A stretch of DNA of 64,000 nucleotides from Chlorobiota bacterium. Its GTDB lineage: Bacteria; Bacteroidota; Chlorobiia; Chlorobiales; Chlorobiaceae. The stretch spans positions 1 to 64,000 of the forward strand of contig VGGK01000004.1 of the NCBI GenBank assembly GCA_016868665.1, read 5' to 3'. The position numbers were made by a program, and so were the translations under genes. The notes beneath the pieces are model-generated. The model made no database searches. It worked only from the letters and a program-made list of their open reading frames with translations, and was not told the origin of the DNA. Shown here piece after piece: positions 1 through 8,131 of the stretch (position 1 is the stretch's first letter; each line of letters starts with the position of its first letter).

Positions 1-330
1 AGACATCATTCATCATTACCACCAACAAAAACCCGAAAGAGTGGGCAGAGATGCTTGGTGACGAGGTTCTTGCTACGGCGCTGCTTGATCGGCTGCTCTA
101 CAAATGCGAAGTCATCAAACTAACCGGCAAAAGCTACCGGCTCGAACACCGTACAACCATCTTCGAACAACAGCAACCGGCGGAAGGAGGCGCCACCCGC
201 AGAAAAAAGCAACTATCGCTTCAAAAAGTCGTAGGAGATCATGCCGAGATGACGTAATTTAAAGACGCTGCCTGGGTGATTGCTAATTTCCGAAATTGGC
301 TGATTTTTAATTTCCGACTACATCTGCGCC
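1..330 (+). mobile_element. right end of an IS21-type insertion sequence
   Basis: Just after the istB stop codon the sequence contains the decamer taatttccga twice (284-293 and 308-317), separated by a short spacer. Sub-terminal repeats of this kind are usual at the ends of IS21 elements. The precise right boundary is uncertain, because the left end and target duplication lie outside the window; I place it within about 320-360. Confidence 0.5.
3..257 (+). CDS. istB: IS21-family helper ATPase IstB, C-terminal end (5' cut by window)
   Basis: The frame is open from the first bases of the window and reads a segment containing [19 protein letters not shown], then [20 protein letters not shown]. 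This is the characteristic C-terminal end of IstB/IS21 ATP-binding helper proteins (sensor-2 region and the conserved LxGxSYR tail). IstB is the AAA+ partner of the IstA transposase and governs target choice in IS21 transposition. Only about 84 residues are visible; Walker motifs and IstA would lie to the left of the window. The C-terminal tail is basic and polar. The family call is secure; whether the element is still intact cannot be judged. Confidence 0.8.
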   Translation, partial: TSFIITTNKNPKEWAEMLGDEVLATALLDRLLYKCEVIKLTGKSYRLEHRTTIFEQQQPAEGGATRRKKQLSLQKVVGDHAEMT

Positions 331-416
331 TCCACCCTGCCGAACCCCGCAAAAAGAAGCAGGAGAAAACACAGCAGTTGTGTGCAAAAGGGGGCAGAAA
401 ACAATTTCACGATCAT

Positions 417-869
417 CTAATGCTGATTCCGAAAAACTTCGGCCTGTATTGCCTCTGGAGAGATATCCTTGATCTCTCCCAAACGCCGCAACTCGGAGGC
501 GGCCTCTTCGGCAAGTGTTTTGGAAAGTTTCAATATGTCTTTATCAAAACCATCAACCCGTTCCGCCTCCAGGGTCACCAGCTGCATCTGGTTGAGGTAA
601 TTCAGAAGAACATGATGCGTGCCGCGTATTGTCGAATAAAAAATATTTGCTTTTTCCTTGCTTGCCTGGTCTTGCTGTCGAAAGGCTTCTCTGGTCAGAA
701 AAAAAATGATTGCGGATGACAGAACGACATAGAACCACCCCTTGACAAGTTCCACCATCGCAAAAATTTGTATTTGGTGGGTAAACAGATAGGCCGCGGT
801 GTCGGTAACAAGAATCCACAGGATGCCGAACACCAGATAGGTCAGCGTTATTTTATGGTATGGACGCAT
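417..869 (-). CDS. small membrane protein with two transmembrane helices, unknown function
   Basis: This 150-residue protein starts at a clear ATG and has two hydrophobic helices (roughly residues 8-28 and 37-60). A charged, largely helical cytoplasmic tail follows. The N-terminus (HKITLTYLVFGILWILVTD) resembles the membrane anchor found at the start of some histidine kinases and GGDEF proteins, but no catalytic domain follows, so it may be a free-standing or truncated sensor anchor. Its start overlaps the stop of the upstream gene by 17 bases, suggesting co-transcription. Downstream lies the end of the IS21-type element. I do not recognise a family with confidence. Confidence 0.5.
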   Translation of the reverse strand: MRPYHKITLTYLVFGILWILVTDTAAYLFTHQIQIFAMVELVKGWFYVVLSSAIIFFLTREAFRQQDQASKEKANIFYSTIRGTHHVLLNYLNQMQLVTLEAERVDGFDKDILKLSKTLAEEAASELRRLGEIKDISPEAIQAEVFRNQH

Positions 870-1116
870 AATGATGAGCGTTTATTGTGATCCGTCCTGT
901 AACCGTGTACACCCTCCTTTCACCGTTAGCACACATGATCCCCTCATTGCAGATAATCAGGTCTGCCTTGCCGTCTCCGGTCAGATAGCGTTCGATGACG
1001 GCAGAGGGATCGATGGTTCCTTTTTTGCCGTCACACGCAACGGCAATTTCCTGTTTGATGATGTATGCTGCAGCTTCCGATTCCGCCATGGCGACTGAGC
1101 CGCAACACAGCAGCAA
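853..1116 (-). CDS. small secreted protein, unknown function
   Basis: This frame of about 87 residues opens with a hydrophobic stretch ending in VAMAES, a plausible signal peptide with an AxA cleavage site. The mature part carries three cysteines (in VACDG and ICNEGIMC) that could form a disulphide or bind a metal. The first possible start is TTG at 1116; an in-frame ATG (VAMAES) lies near 1089 but would remove the signal. The 3' end overlaps the next membrane-protein gene by 17 bases. The protein could be periplasmic. No family is recognised. Confidence 0.4.
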   Translation of the reverse strand: MLLCCGSVAMAESEAAAYIIKQEIAVACDGKKGTIDPSAVIERYLTGDGKADLIICNEGIMCANGERRVYTVTGRITINAHHYASIP

Positions 1117-1470
1117 ACCCTTGACAACTGGTTAGTTCAGGGTATCCCTTCGCCTGCCCTATCGGCAAAGATGGGGGAAGGATGACGGCGGAGTATAACG
1201 CAAATACCCGCAAAACATACCACTATTCCACGCCATCCACAAGAATACGGAGGGGAAAAAGAACGAAAACTCATCACCAAACGCAATTCGCAATACAGTT
1301 TACAGCTTCCGTTGAAATTCCCGACAGACCCGCCGCTTCGTCACCGGTTATTACGAGGTCCCGCCCATCGAAACACTCAAGCTCCCAACCGACTCATAAG
1401 TGCATCCATCTATTTGCGATAATCAACAACGTCCCATTTCCTACCACTCATCTTCAGTGGTTTTGGCTTC
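1117..1470. other. 354-base stretch without a supported gene
   Basis: Short frames exist on both strands, but none has a convincing start, ribosome binding site or protein-like composition. One plus-strand fragment (about 1320-1398) reads RRFVTGYYEVPPIETLKL before a TAA and may be the tail of a lost gene. I see no clear terminator or repeat here. Confidence 0.35.
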
Positions 1471-2937
1471 TTATTGTGTCCACTTTTTTGCTGCGAGTTC
1501 GGGCCGAGCGCGACGTTCGTATGCTTCAATCCAAGTATTTAATCGCTCAGACCGCTTCATAAGATGGGGTGGGAGCATAAAGGTTATCGGATTGCTGTCA
1601 ATACCCTGAGGCGAAGTGATCATCATTACTTTCTTAATAGCAAAAACAATATCGGAAAGATCTAAAAGCTCTTCATCCGTCAACCCGGTGGAAGCACGAA
1701 ACCATCGCTCACTGGTAATAAACTCAACATCATCAATATCCGTTATCTGCAAATGACCATCATCAAGAGCGAGCTGCCAAAGCTTTGAGCCTGGTGTAAG
1801 CAAATGCCATTGAAGGTAAACCTGTACTCCCCAAGTTAGTACCAAGTTTGCTATTTGACTGATATTTTCCCTAATATCCCGTTTACTCTCCCATGGAAAT
1901 CCAATAATAAAAGAAAAAACAGTATCCTTCGCAATTCCGTATTCATGCATCGTCTTTGCACACTTTTCTATACTCTTTGGCTCAATATATTTACCTATAC
2001 GACGTAGCGTATTTGGAAGAAATGATTCTGCCCCTATTAGCACTCCCTTTGTAAAGGGAGCAATGGCTTCTACCAGCTTCTCATTCAAAAGATCCTTTAC
2101 CCGAGCGTCAAAGGTCGCCTGAAAATCAAGACCGCGGTCAGAGATGATTTTTGAGATGAGAATGGCACGATCATGATCTGAGGTAAAGCAATCATCAACA
2201 ATAGTGAAATAGCGGTAGAGCGTTTTTGAGCGGGCTGACTCAAGAAGCTCGATTTTATCCACGAAGCGCTCAGGAGACATCGGTCTCCAGCTTTTCTTGA
2301 AGGGTATTGCACAGAAAGCGCAGTTTCCAAAGCACCCCCTTGATGACTCCACGGTCAAGGACCGATACTTCCCTGGAGTCAGTCTATCATATAAAGGTAA
2401 AGGCAGCTCATCAAGCTCCTGTGGTGAAAGCAATGATGCCATTGGGTTCTGTATAACCCCACCAGAAGCATTTTTGACTACTAGACCTGGAACATCCTCA
2501 AAGCCTATTCCCTTGCGTATGGCATCGAGTAATGGCATTAACACCTTTTCCCCTTCGCCTCGAACGATATAGTCTACAGGATAACGCCGAATAATATCTT
2601 CAGCAAACAAGGTGGCATGAATGCCCCCTAAAATAACGATGGCAGAGGGCTTCTTGCTTTTTAACCACCGAATAAGAAGGCCGCATCCAGGCCAGTTTGT
2701 AGAGTTTGAAGAAAAAAACAGCACATCATATTGATCAAGCTGTTCAACAATCTGTTCGTCAAAAGATTCATTACAAACAAGATCAACTACAGTCACATCA
2801 ATGGAATAACTATAAAGAATACCTGCCAATAGATTCGGCCCAAGGTGCGGATTGCTCCGCACCTTGTCCAGATAACCTGGTCGAAGGACATCTCCATCTC
2901 TCTCAATGATCGGGGTAATAACAAAAGCGGTACGCAT
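1471..2937 (-). CDS. B12-binding radical SAM enzyme beside a RiPP-like precursor
   Basis: This 488-residue protein has an N-terminal cobalamin-binding Rossmann domain (about residues 30-140, with VILGGIHATL and VDYIVRGEGE). A radical SAM domain follows with C202, C206 and C209 in SRGCFGNCAFC. The domain order is that of BchE/P-methylase-type enzymes, which perform methylations and ring chemistry on unreactive carbons. No DxHxxG motif is seen in the B12 domain, as in other members of this class. The gene starts 12 bases after the stop of a 102-residue protein with RiPP-leader features, so the two are probably one operon and enzyme and substrate. C-methylation of that peptide is inference. No peptidase or exporter gene is in the window next to it. 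Confidence 0.8.
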   Translation of the reverse strand: MRTAFVITPIIERDGDVLRPGYLDKVRSNPHLGPNLLAGILYSYSIDVTVVDLVCNESFDEQIVEQLDQYDVLFFSSNSTNWPGCGLLIRWLKSKKPSAIVILGGIHATLFAEDIIRRYPVDYIVRGEGEKVLMPLLDAIRKGIGFEDVPGLVVKNASGGVIQNPMASLLSPQELDELPLPLYDRLTPGKYRSLTVESSRGCFGNCAFCAIPFKKSWRPMSPERFVDKIELLESARSKTLYRYFTIVDDCFTSDHDRAILISKIISDRGLDFQATFDARVKDLLNEKLVEAIAPFTKGVLIGAESFLPNTLRRIGKYIEPKSIEKCAKTMHEYGIAKDTVFSFIIGFPWESKRDIRENISQIANLVLTWGVQVYLQWHLLTPGSKLWQLALDDGHLQITDIDDVEFITSERWFRASTGLTDEELLDLSDIVFAIKKVMMITSPQGIDSNPITFMLPPHLMKRSERLNTWIEAYERRARPELAAKKWTQ

Positions 2938-2949
2938 GCATTATCACTT

Positions 2950-3258
2950 TTATTCTGCTGGTGTAGGCGTCGATAAAACGATAACAGCAGCTATAACCGC
3001 AACAGCAGCCGGATTTTTTGTTTGAGGCACTAACCCGCTGACAATTGCACTCAAGTTTTGCGTATTTAACTTTTGTATGGTTTCTTCATCCATCACGATC
3101 CCCTCTTTCTTAAGCATATCTACATAAGAGGTACTGAAACGTGTGCGAAACTGATCATCGAAAACCAGATTGTTAATCAATGCTGCCATCTGAGTCCTTG
3201 TGGTGTTAACTTTTACACCATCGCGTTCAAACTGTAAACAATCATTATCGCTTTTCAT
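2950..3258 (-). CDS. putative RiPP precursor peptide (leader plus hydrophobic core)
   Basis: This 102-residue protein has an AAGGAGTT ribosome binding site just before its ATG. Residues about 22-70 contain a helical, acidic block with LINNLVFDDQFRTRF followed by MLKKEGIVMDEETIQKL. The pattern (L..L..D..FR..., then a GI..DEE..KL turn) resembles NHLP/Franean1-type RiPP leaders, in which a folded leader recruits the modifying enzyme. The C-terminus switches sharply to a small, hydrophobic, low-charge tail (AAVAVIAAVIVL, then STPTPAE), typical of a core region. It is encoded directly upstream of a B12 radical SAM gene. A GL.PQ junction near residue 75 may mark the cleavage point, which is inference. 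It could alternatively be a small membrane-tail protein. Confidence 0.55.
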   Translation of the reverse strand: MKSDNDCLQFERDGVKVNTTRTQMAALINNLVFDDQFRTRFSTSYVDMLKKEGIVMDEETIQKLNTQNLSAIVSGLVPQTKNPAAVAVIAAVIVLSTPTPAE

Positions 3259-3503
3259 AATGCAACTCCTTTTTGGTTTTATTAGAAAAACAATACCACA
3301 CTAAACTGCACACACCTAATTATCCTTATCCCAAATCTGCTATTATAAATATCAAATAAACACGCAGATAGCTTAATCCACTCATTCACATACTGATTCA
3401 CTAACCTTTTTTTTAATATATTAAATCCACTACGGAAAATAACACAAGCCCGAAAGCAGAAAGCACTTGATTGTTGAAATCGTTTAGTTTGTGACGATTC
3501 GCC

Positions 3504-4991
3504 TCAATTCCCATTGTTCAGCACCCCAAGAATCTCCTGAAAGCTTGCAAGACCGGCTTCGAGGTTTTCGATGATCTCTCCGGCGAGCAGATCGGGGTCG
3601 GGTAGGTTGTCGAGGTCGGCGAGGCTTTTGTCTTTCAGCCAGAAGATGTCGAGGTTGGTTTTGTCTCGGGCAACTATCTCATCGTAGCTGTATTTGCGCC
3701 AGCGGCCTTCCGGGTTTTCCGGTGACCAGGTCTCCTTGCGTTTGTGGCGGTTTGCGGGGTTGTAACACTCTACGAATTCCTGAAGGTCCGAGGCTTTCAG
3801 CGGGCTTTTCTTCAGGGTGTGGTGCACATTGGTTCGGTAGTCGTAGAACCAGACTTCGCGTGTCCAGGGATCTTTATCGGCAGGCATGACGTCGAAAAAA
3901 AAGACATTCGCTTTCACTCCCTGCGCATAAAAGATACCGGTTGGCAGCCTGAGAATGGTGTGCAGTTCGGTCGTTTCAAGCAGTTTCTTCCGCACCAGCT
4001 CCCCCGCGCCCCCTTCAAACAGCACGTTATCGGGAAGCACCACGGCGGCCTGCCCGTAAACTTTCAGGATGGTATGGATATGCTGCAGAAAGTTAAGCTG
4101 CTTGTTGGCGGTTATCGCCCAGAAATCCTGCCGGTTATAAACGAGACTCTCCTTTTCCTGCTCCTCTTCGTCATTGGTGAAGGTCATGCTGCTCTTCTTG
4201 CCGAAAGGAGGATTGGTCAGTACGTAATCGTACTTGATCCCATTATCGGCAACAAGGGCATCGGTGGATGAAACGGCGACATTCCCGTCAAGCTCGCCGA
4301 TGTTGTGCAGAAACATGTTCATCAGGCAGAGCCTTCTCGTTCCGGGCACAATTTCGTTGCCGCCAAACGTTCGATGCTTCAGAAACTCCTTTTCATCCCT
4401 ATCAAGCTTGTAGCGGGTTGTGATGAAATCGTAAGCTTTCAGAAAAAAACCGCCCGTTCCGCACGCAGGATCGCCGATGGTTTTCCGGGGTTCAGGACGG
4501 ACGCACTTCACCATGATCTCGATCAGAGCACGGGGCGTAAAGTACTGCCCTGCTCCGCTTTTGGTATCTTCGGCGTTCTTTTCGAGCAGTCCTTCATAAA
4601 TCTCCCCTTTGACATCGGCCCCCATCATCACCCAGCTCTCCTTGTCGATCATGTCGATAACCTTGTAGAGCATGGCCGGGTCGGCAATCTTGTTCTGCGC
4701 TTTCAGGAATATCTGCCCAAGCATGCCCGGCTTCTGGCCAAGATCGCGAAGTAGTCCGGTGTAGAGCACTTCAAGCTCTGCACCGCGCTTTGCCTTGAGT
4801 TTCGGCCAGGTGTACTCGGACGGAATGTCGATTGTGCGGTTGTATGGTGGCCTTGTGTACTCATCGGCCATTTTCAGAAAGATGAGAAAGGTCAACTGTT
4901 CAAGATAATCGCCATAGCTCACGCCGCTGTCGCGCAGCACGTGGCAGAACGACCAGACTTTCGAGACGATGGATGACGGAGTGTTGGTCAT
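3504..4991 (-). CDS. hsdM: type I restriction-modification methyltransferase subunit HsdM
   Basis: This is the adenine-N6 methyltransferase subunit. Starting at the ATG at 4991 gives 495 residues with the HsdM N-terminal helical domain, the SAM-binding motif DPACGTGG at about 174-181 and the catalytic NPPF at about 260-263. Upstream in-frame codons would extend it into hsdS, so I chose the ATG 10 bases after the hsdS stop. It is the last gene of the hsdR-tcmP-DUF5131-hsdS-hsdM operon. With HsdS it should form the M2S1 methylase and with HsdR the full restriction complex. Length and motifs are complete, so it is probably active. Confidence 0.93.
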   Translation of the reverse strand: MTNTPSSIVSKVWSFCHVLRDSGVSYGDYLEQLTFLIFLKMADEYTRPPYNRTIDIPSEYTWPKLKAKRGAELEVLYTGLLRDLGQKPGMLGQIFLKAQNKIADPAMLYKVIDMIDKESWVMMGADVKGEIYEGLLEKNAEDTKSGAGQYFTPRALIEIMVKCVRPEPRKTIGDPACGTGGFFLKAYDFITTRYKLDRDEKEFLKHRTFGGNEIVPGTRRLCLMNMFLHNIGELDGNVAVSSTDALVADNGIKYDYVLTNPPFGKKSSMTFTNDEEEQEKESLVYNRQDFWAITANKQLNFLQHIHTILKVYGQAAVVLPDNVLFEGGAGELVRKKLLETTELHTILRLPTGIFYAQGVKANVFFFDVMPADKDPWTREVWFYDYRTNVHHTLKKSPLKASDLQEFVECYNPANRHKRKETWSPENPEGRWRKYSYDEIVARDKTNLDIFWLKDKSLADLDNLPDPDLLAGEIIENLEAGLASFQEILGVLNNGN

Positions 4992-5001
4992 GAGTACTGC
5001 G

Positions 5002-6498
5002 TTAATGCGGGTGTTTCTTGGATTGTTTTTTTTCAGCCCTGATCCGCTCAAGCAGCTTCTCGGCAGGCTCCCAGTCCGGATCGTTGCGGGTTGCCGTTAA
5101 CTCCTCCTCACTGAGCAGCTTGCCCTCAAACGCTTTTTTCAGAATGCTTTGCCGTAATGCCTCAGCTTTTTCAAGCGATTCGCGGATTGTTGCCTCCATG
5201 TTGTCGCAAACCGAAAGGCGTGTCTCTATTTCCTGCACGATTTGCTCTTGCTCTTGGAAAGACAGAATCTGTATCGGCAATGAATTGATGATCTGAGAAT
5301 TCAGATTAGCCATTGTCGTTCCTCGACTCTTTTTTTCGAGATAATCGACAATACGTCTTTCACTCAGAATCAGGCTATACAGTTTTGCAAAAAAGTTTTG
5401 CCCTAATCGGATATACAGGCTGCCAGTTCCACAGAACCAGCCTGCCTGAGCTTTTAAAACAGGAGCCGTTCTCCCCATCTCTCCTCTTCTGCCGATAATT
5501 ATATCATTTTCTTCAAGGAAATATTGAGGTAAGGAATTCGCTTTATCTATTGAGATTCTCACTCTTGGAATGAGCTTTTGCTCTTTGATATGTTTTGGAT
5601 TTATCAGCGGAACACCATTTTCTGTATAATCATCATAGTGTAATTGGCTCCCAAATGGACCGATCTGAATTTTCCGAGCAATATCCCCTAATCTCACCCA
5701 TCTCCACCCTTCCGGCAATTCAGTCAACTCATCAAGTTCCACTTTTGCAAGAGGAGTTACCGGCTTGAGTTTCTTACCCTGATTTTTTGCAGCCTGCTCT
5801 CGATCTGCCTTGATTGTATCGAGAAGATCCTGTGCTGACGGGAGGTTGGCTTGCTGTTCGCGCCATAATTTTGTGAGTTCACCTTCAAACGCTTGCTTCA
5901 GAACAGCCTGGCGATAGACTTTAAGCTGCTCCTGCGCTTTTTTCAGGCAGGCAATCCCGTTATCAAGTTCGCTGAAAAGCTGCTCGATTTTGGCAACGAT
6001 GGATAGTTGTTCTGGTTTTGGAGGAATAGGAATTAATACACTTTTAAAAAAAACCGTAGGGACTCTCAACTGCCCGGCACTACCGGTCATATTTCTTTTC
6101 GCTTCTTTTCGAAAAGCAGTCTGAATAACAAAAAAGAATAAATATTTTTTATCTATCGAGCTATGTAAACGAGAAACATGAAATTCTGTTGAGCCATATC
6201 CAACACCATTCACCAGATTGTCAAGAACGGCGACTTTTCCGTTCTCCATGCAGGGCGTAATTTTAGCAAAAATCAGGTCCCCGTTTACAAATGAGGTATA
6301 TCCTTTTTTTACATCCTTATGCTTTCTGATATTTTTCAAGTTGTAACAACCTGAAACCTCCTCAACACAAGCCATAGGCAAAAAAGAAACATCACTGTCT
6401 TCATTCAAGTCATAATCCAGTGATTTCGGATTAATAACCGAGATATCTTCATGCTTTGCCCAGACCCAATTTTCAGGAATAGAGTATTTGTTTTTCAT
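5002..6498 (-). CDS. hsdS: type I restriction-modification specificity subunit HsdS
   Basis: This 498-residue protein (ATG at 6498, 20 bases after the preceding gene) has the two-fold layout of HsdS. The first target recognition domain starts with IPENWVW, and a long coiled-coil spacer (QLFSELDNGIACLKKAQEQLKVYRQAVLKQAFEG) follows. The second recognition domain starts with LPEGWRWVRLGDI, and a second coiled coil ends in RQSILKKAFEG. The two recognition domains read separate half-sites of a bipartite target. The target cannot be predicted from sequence alone. Both halves are full-length, with no sign of the frameshifts that often inactivate hsdS. Confidence 0.93.
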   Translation of the reverse strand: MKNKYSIPENWVWAKHEDISVINPKSLDYDLNEDSDVSFLPMACVEEVSGCYNLKNIRKHKDVKKGYTSFVNGDLIFAKITPCMENGKVAVLDNLVNGVGYGSTEFHVSRLHSSIDKKYLFFFVIQTAFRKEAKRNMTGSAGQLRVPTVFFKSVLIPIPPKPEQLSIVAKIEQLFSELDNGIACLKKAQEQLKVYRQAVLKQAFEGELTKLWREQQANLPSAQDLLDTIKADREQAAKNQGKKLKPVTPLAKVELDELTELPEGWRWVRLGDIARKIQIGPFGSQLHYDDYTENGVPLINPKHIKEQKLIPRVRISIDKANSLPQYFLEENDIIIGRRGEMGRTAPVLKAQAGWFCGTGSLYIRLGQNFFAKLYSLILSERRIVDYLEKKSRGTTMANLNSQIINSLPIQILSFQEQEQIVQEIETRLSVCDNMEATIRESLEKAEALRQSILKKAFEGKLLSEEELTATRNDPDWEPAEKLLERIRAEKKQSKKHPH

Positions 6499-6518
6499 CA
6501 AGTTCTGCTCATTCCTTA

Positions 6519-7241
6519 TTAACCAAACAACATTTCCGGTGTCTGATCCCAAACGCGCCCGTCGAGCATTCGTCCGGCTTTCTTTTTGTTGAACCCGCCC
6601 CATTGCTTGAAGAAGAACGGCACATCGGCTGCAATACATTGCTCCCTGATCTCCTGCACCCATTCCGGGTTCATCGGCCGGGCATTTCTGCCGCTCTCTC
6701 CTCCGACAATGACCCAGTCGATACCCTGCAGATTCATTTCCGGCAATGGCCCGAGCAGTGGCTCGCAGGAGAGAAATTTAACCCGAGCATCGGTATCTCT
6801 CAGCCGGTCGATGCGGTGCATCGTGTTGCGGCTCTCCACCGATACACCCATCCAGATATTATGCGCCCAGTCAAGCCATCTTTCGCTTTCGTAGTATTTG
6901 AGCACATCAGCCCTCTTGGTCAGAACCTGAAAGACATGATGCGGATTCTGCTTCATGACGCTGAACACCTCCCGGATATAGTCTATAGGTACATCTTTGT
7001 GGAACAAATCGCTCATGGAGTTCACAAATACCACACGCGGTTTTTTCCATCTGAACGGCTCCCGAAGCGTTTCGGGGTGCAGGGTAAGCTGAAACCCGTT
7101 ACGGTATTTTTCAACGCCCATCCCCTGAAGACGTTTTGCGAACGCCTCAGCGTAGCAGAACCTGCACCCATCGGATACCTTGTCGCATCCCGTCACAGGA
7201 TTCCAGGTCATCTCCGTCCACTCTATATGTGATTGCGCCAT
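6519..7241 (-). CDS. DUF5131 / phage Gp37-Gp68-like three-cysteine protein
   Basis: This 240-residue protein carries C19, C26 and C29 in WNPVTGCDKVSDGCRFCYAE (C-x6-C-x2-C). This is the hallmark of the Gp37/Gp68 (DUF5131) family, regarded as radical-SAM-like. Further conserved stretches are VFVNSMSDLFH, FQVLTKRA, LGPLP and WVIVGGESG, all typical of the family. Members regularly sit beside a three-Cys-motif partner protein, and here tcmP is 2 bases upstream. The biochemical role of the pair is not known to me. Their insertion between hsdR and hsdS suggests a link to DNA defence or modification, which is inference. Confidence 0.85.
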   Translation of the reverse strand: MAQSHIEWTEMTWNPVTGCDKVSDGCRFCYAEAFAKRLQGMGVEKYRNGFQLTLHPETLREPFRWKKPRVVFVNSMSDLFHKDVPIDYIREVFSVMKQNPHHVFQVLTKRADVLKYYESERWLDWAHNIWMGVSVESRNTMHRIDRLRDTDARVKFLSCEPLLGPLPEMNLQGIDWVIVGGESGRNARPMNPEWVQEIREQCIAADVPFFFKQWGGFNKKKAGRMLDGRVWDQTPEMLFG

Positions 7242-7243
7242 AG

Positions 7244-8131
7244 TTACACCTTTCTGATAATATCCCTTGCTATTTTTACTGCCGTCGGATTATTTGAAGC
7301 AAAGACGAAGTGATAAATCGGGACATTTCGGCTGTTGCGAAGAACCAGCGGTTCCGTCGTCACATGTTTCCAGATTGTTTTCAACTGCCGTATATACAGG
7401 TCTGCAATGTGATGAATCGCTCCCTGTATTTTTTCTATAACCGTCTCTTCACCGAACAAGGTCATTTTTGTTTCCCTTCGAAAAAATTCCTCCCTTATTT
7501 CCGCTTCCGACAACCCGAAAAAAGATTCGAGCCGGGCAATATGTTCCAATTTTGCTGCCCTGTCAAGCAACCTGTTCACAATGACGCCGGTCGGAATGAG
7601 AATCCAAAGGTCGGATCGCGTTTTTGCAAGCCCGGCTATCGCATTCCATTCAACGTGCATTCCGAATGGATCAAGCAACACAAGAGCAGCAAAGTTGTCT
7701 GTTCGTAATGTTTTTCCAAGCTGCACAAGCTCCAGATTGCAGTCTTCCGGCCTGAACAGCAGTTTTTTCCCTTCCGATTCAGGCAACGCCATCAGGCGGG
7801 TTTTCAGTTTATCAAGACTCTGACGATCATCAACAAAATAGTAGTAATCGAAACGCTTGTCCAGCCGTATGACCCGCTCCGCTGAACCTTTATATCCTTC
7901 TTCCTCCTCGGCAGTGAATTGCAGTTGCTCATACAACAACGTCTTCGTGGTTTGCCTCGATCCCGTTCCAGCGAATCCGTCAAAGTAAATGGTTTTCCAA
8001 TATGGGTTTGCCTGCATTATGGTCAGGTATGCATTGACATATTTTGCAAATGCATCAAGCTTCCGTTCCGTCCAGGGACCACCCCAGCTCTCCGAAGGCT
8101 CTCTTACAAAGGTTTGTCCATTTCCATTCAT
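7244..8131 (-). CDS. tcmP: three-Cys-motif partner protein TcmP
   Basis: This 295-residue protein has the TcmP pattern: a Trp-rich N-terminal segment with WTERKLDAFAKYV, then IYFDGFAGTGSR (a nucleotide/SAM-binding-like loop), VLLDPFGMHVEW and a C-terminal helical part. The FAGTG and DPFG stretches resemble Rossmann methyltransferase motifs I and IV, so a nucleic-acid methyltransferase-like fold is likely; activity is not established. The start overlaps the hsdR stop by 4 bases (ATGA) and the DUF5131 gene follows 2 bases after its stop, so the three are translationally coupled. Confidence 0.85.
   Translation of the reverse strand: MNGNGQTFVREPSESWGGPWTERKLDAFAKYVNAYLTIMQANPYWKTIYFDGFAGTGSRQTTKTLLYEQLQFTAEEEEGYKGSAERVIRLDKRFDYYYFVDDRQSLDKLKTRLMALPESEGKKLLFRPEDCNLELVQLGKTLRTDNFAALVLLDPFGMHVEWNAIAGLAKTRSDLWILIPTGVIVNRLLDRAAKLEHIARLESFFGLSEAEIREEFFRRETKMTLFGEETVIEKIQGAIHHIADLYIRQLKTIWKHVTTEPLVLRNSRNVPIYHFVFASNNPTAVKIARDIIRKV

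Noticed and set aside
1182-1609. Plus-strand frames of 69-126 codons
   Set aside because: No ribosome binding site, odd composition and overlap with the end of the radical SAM gene.
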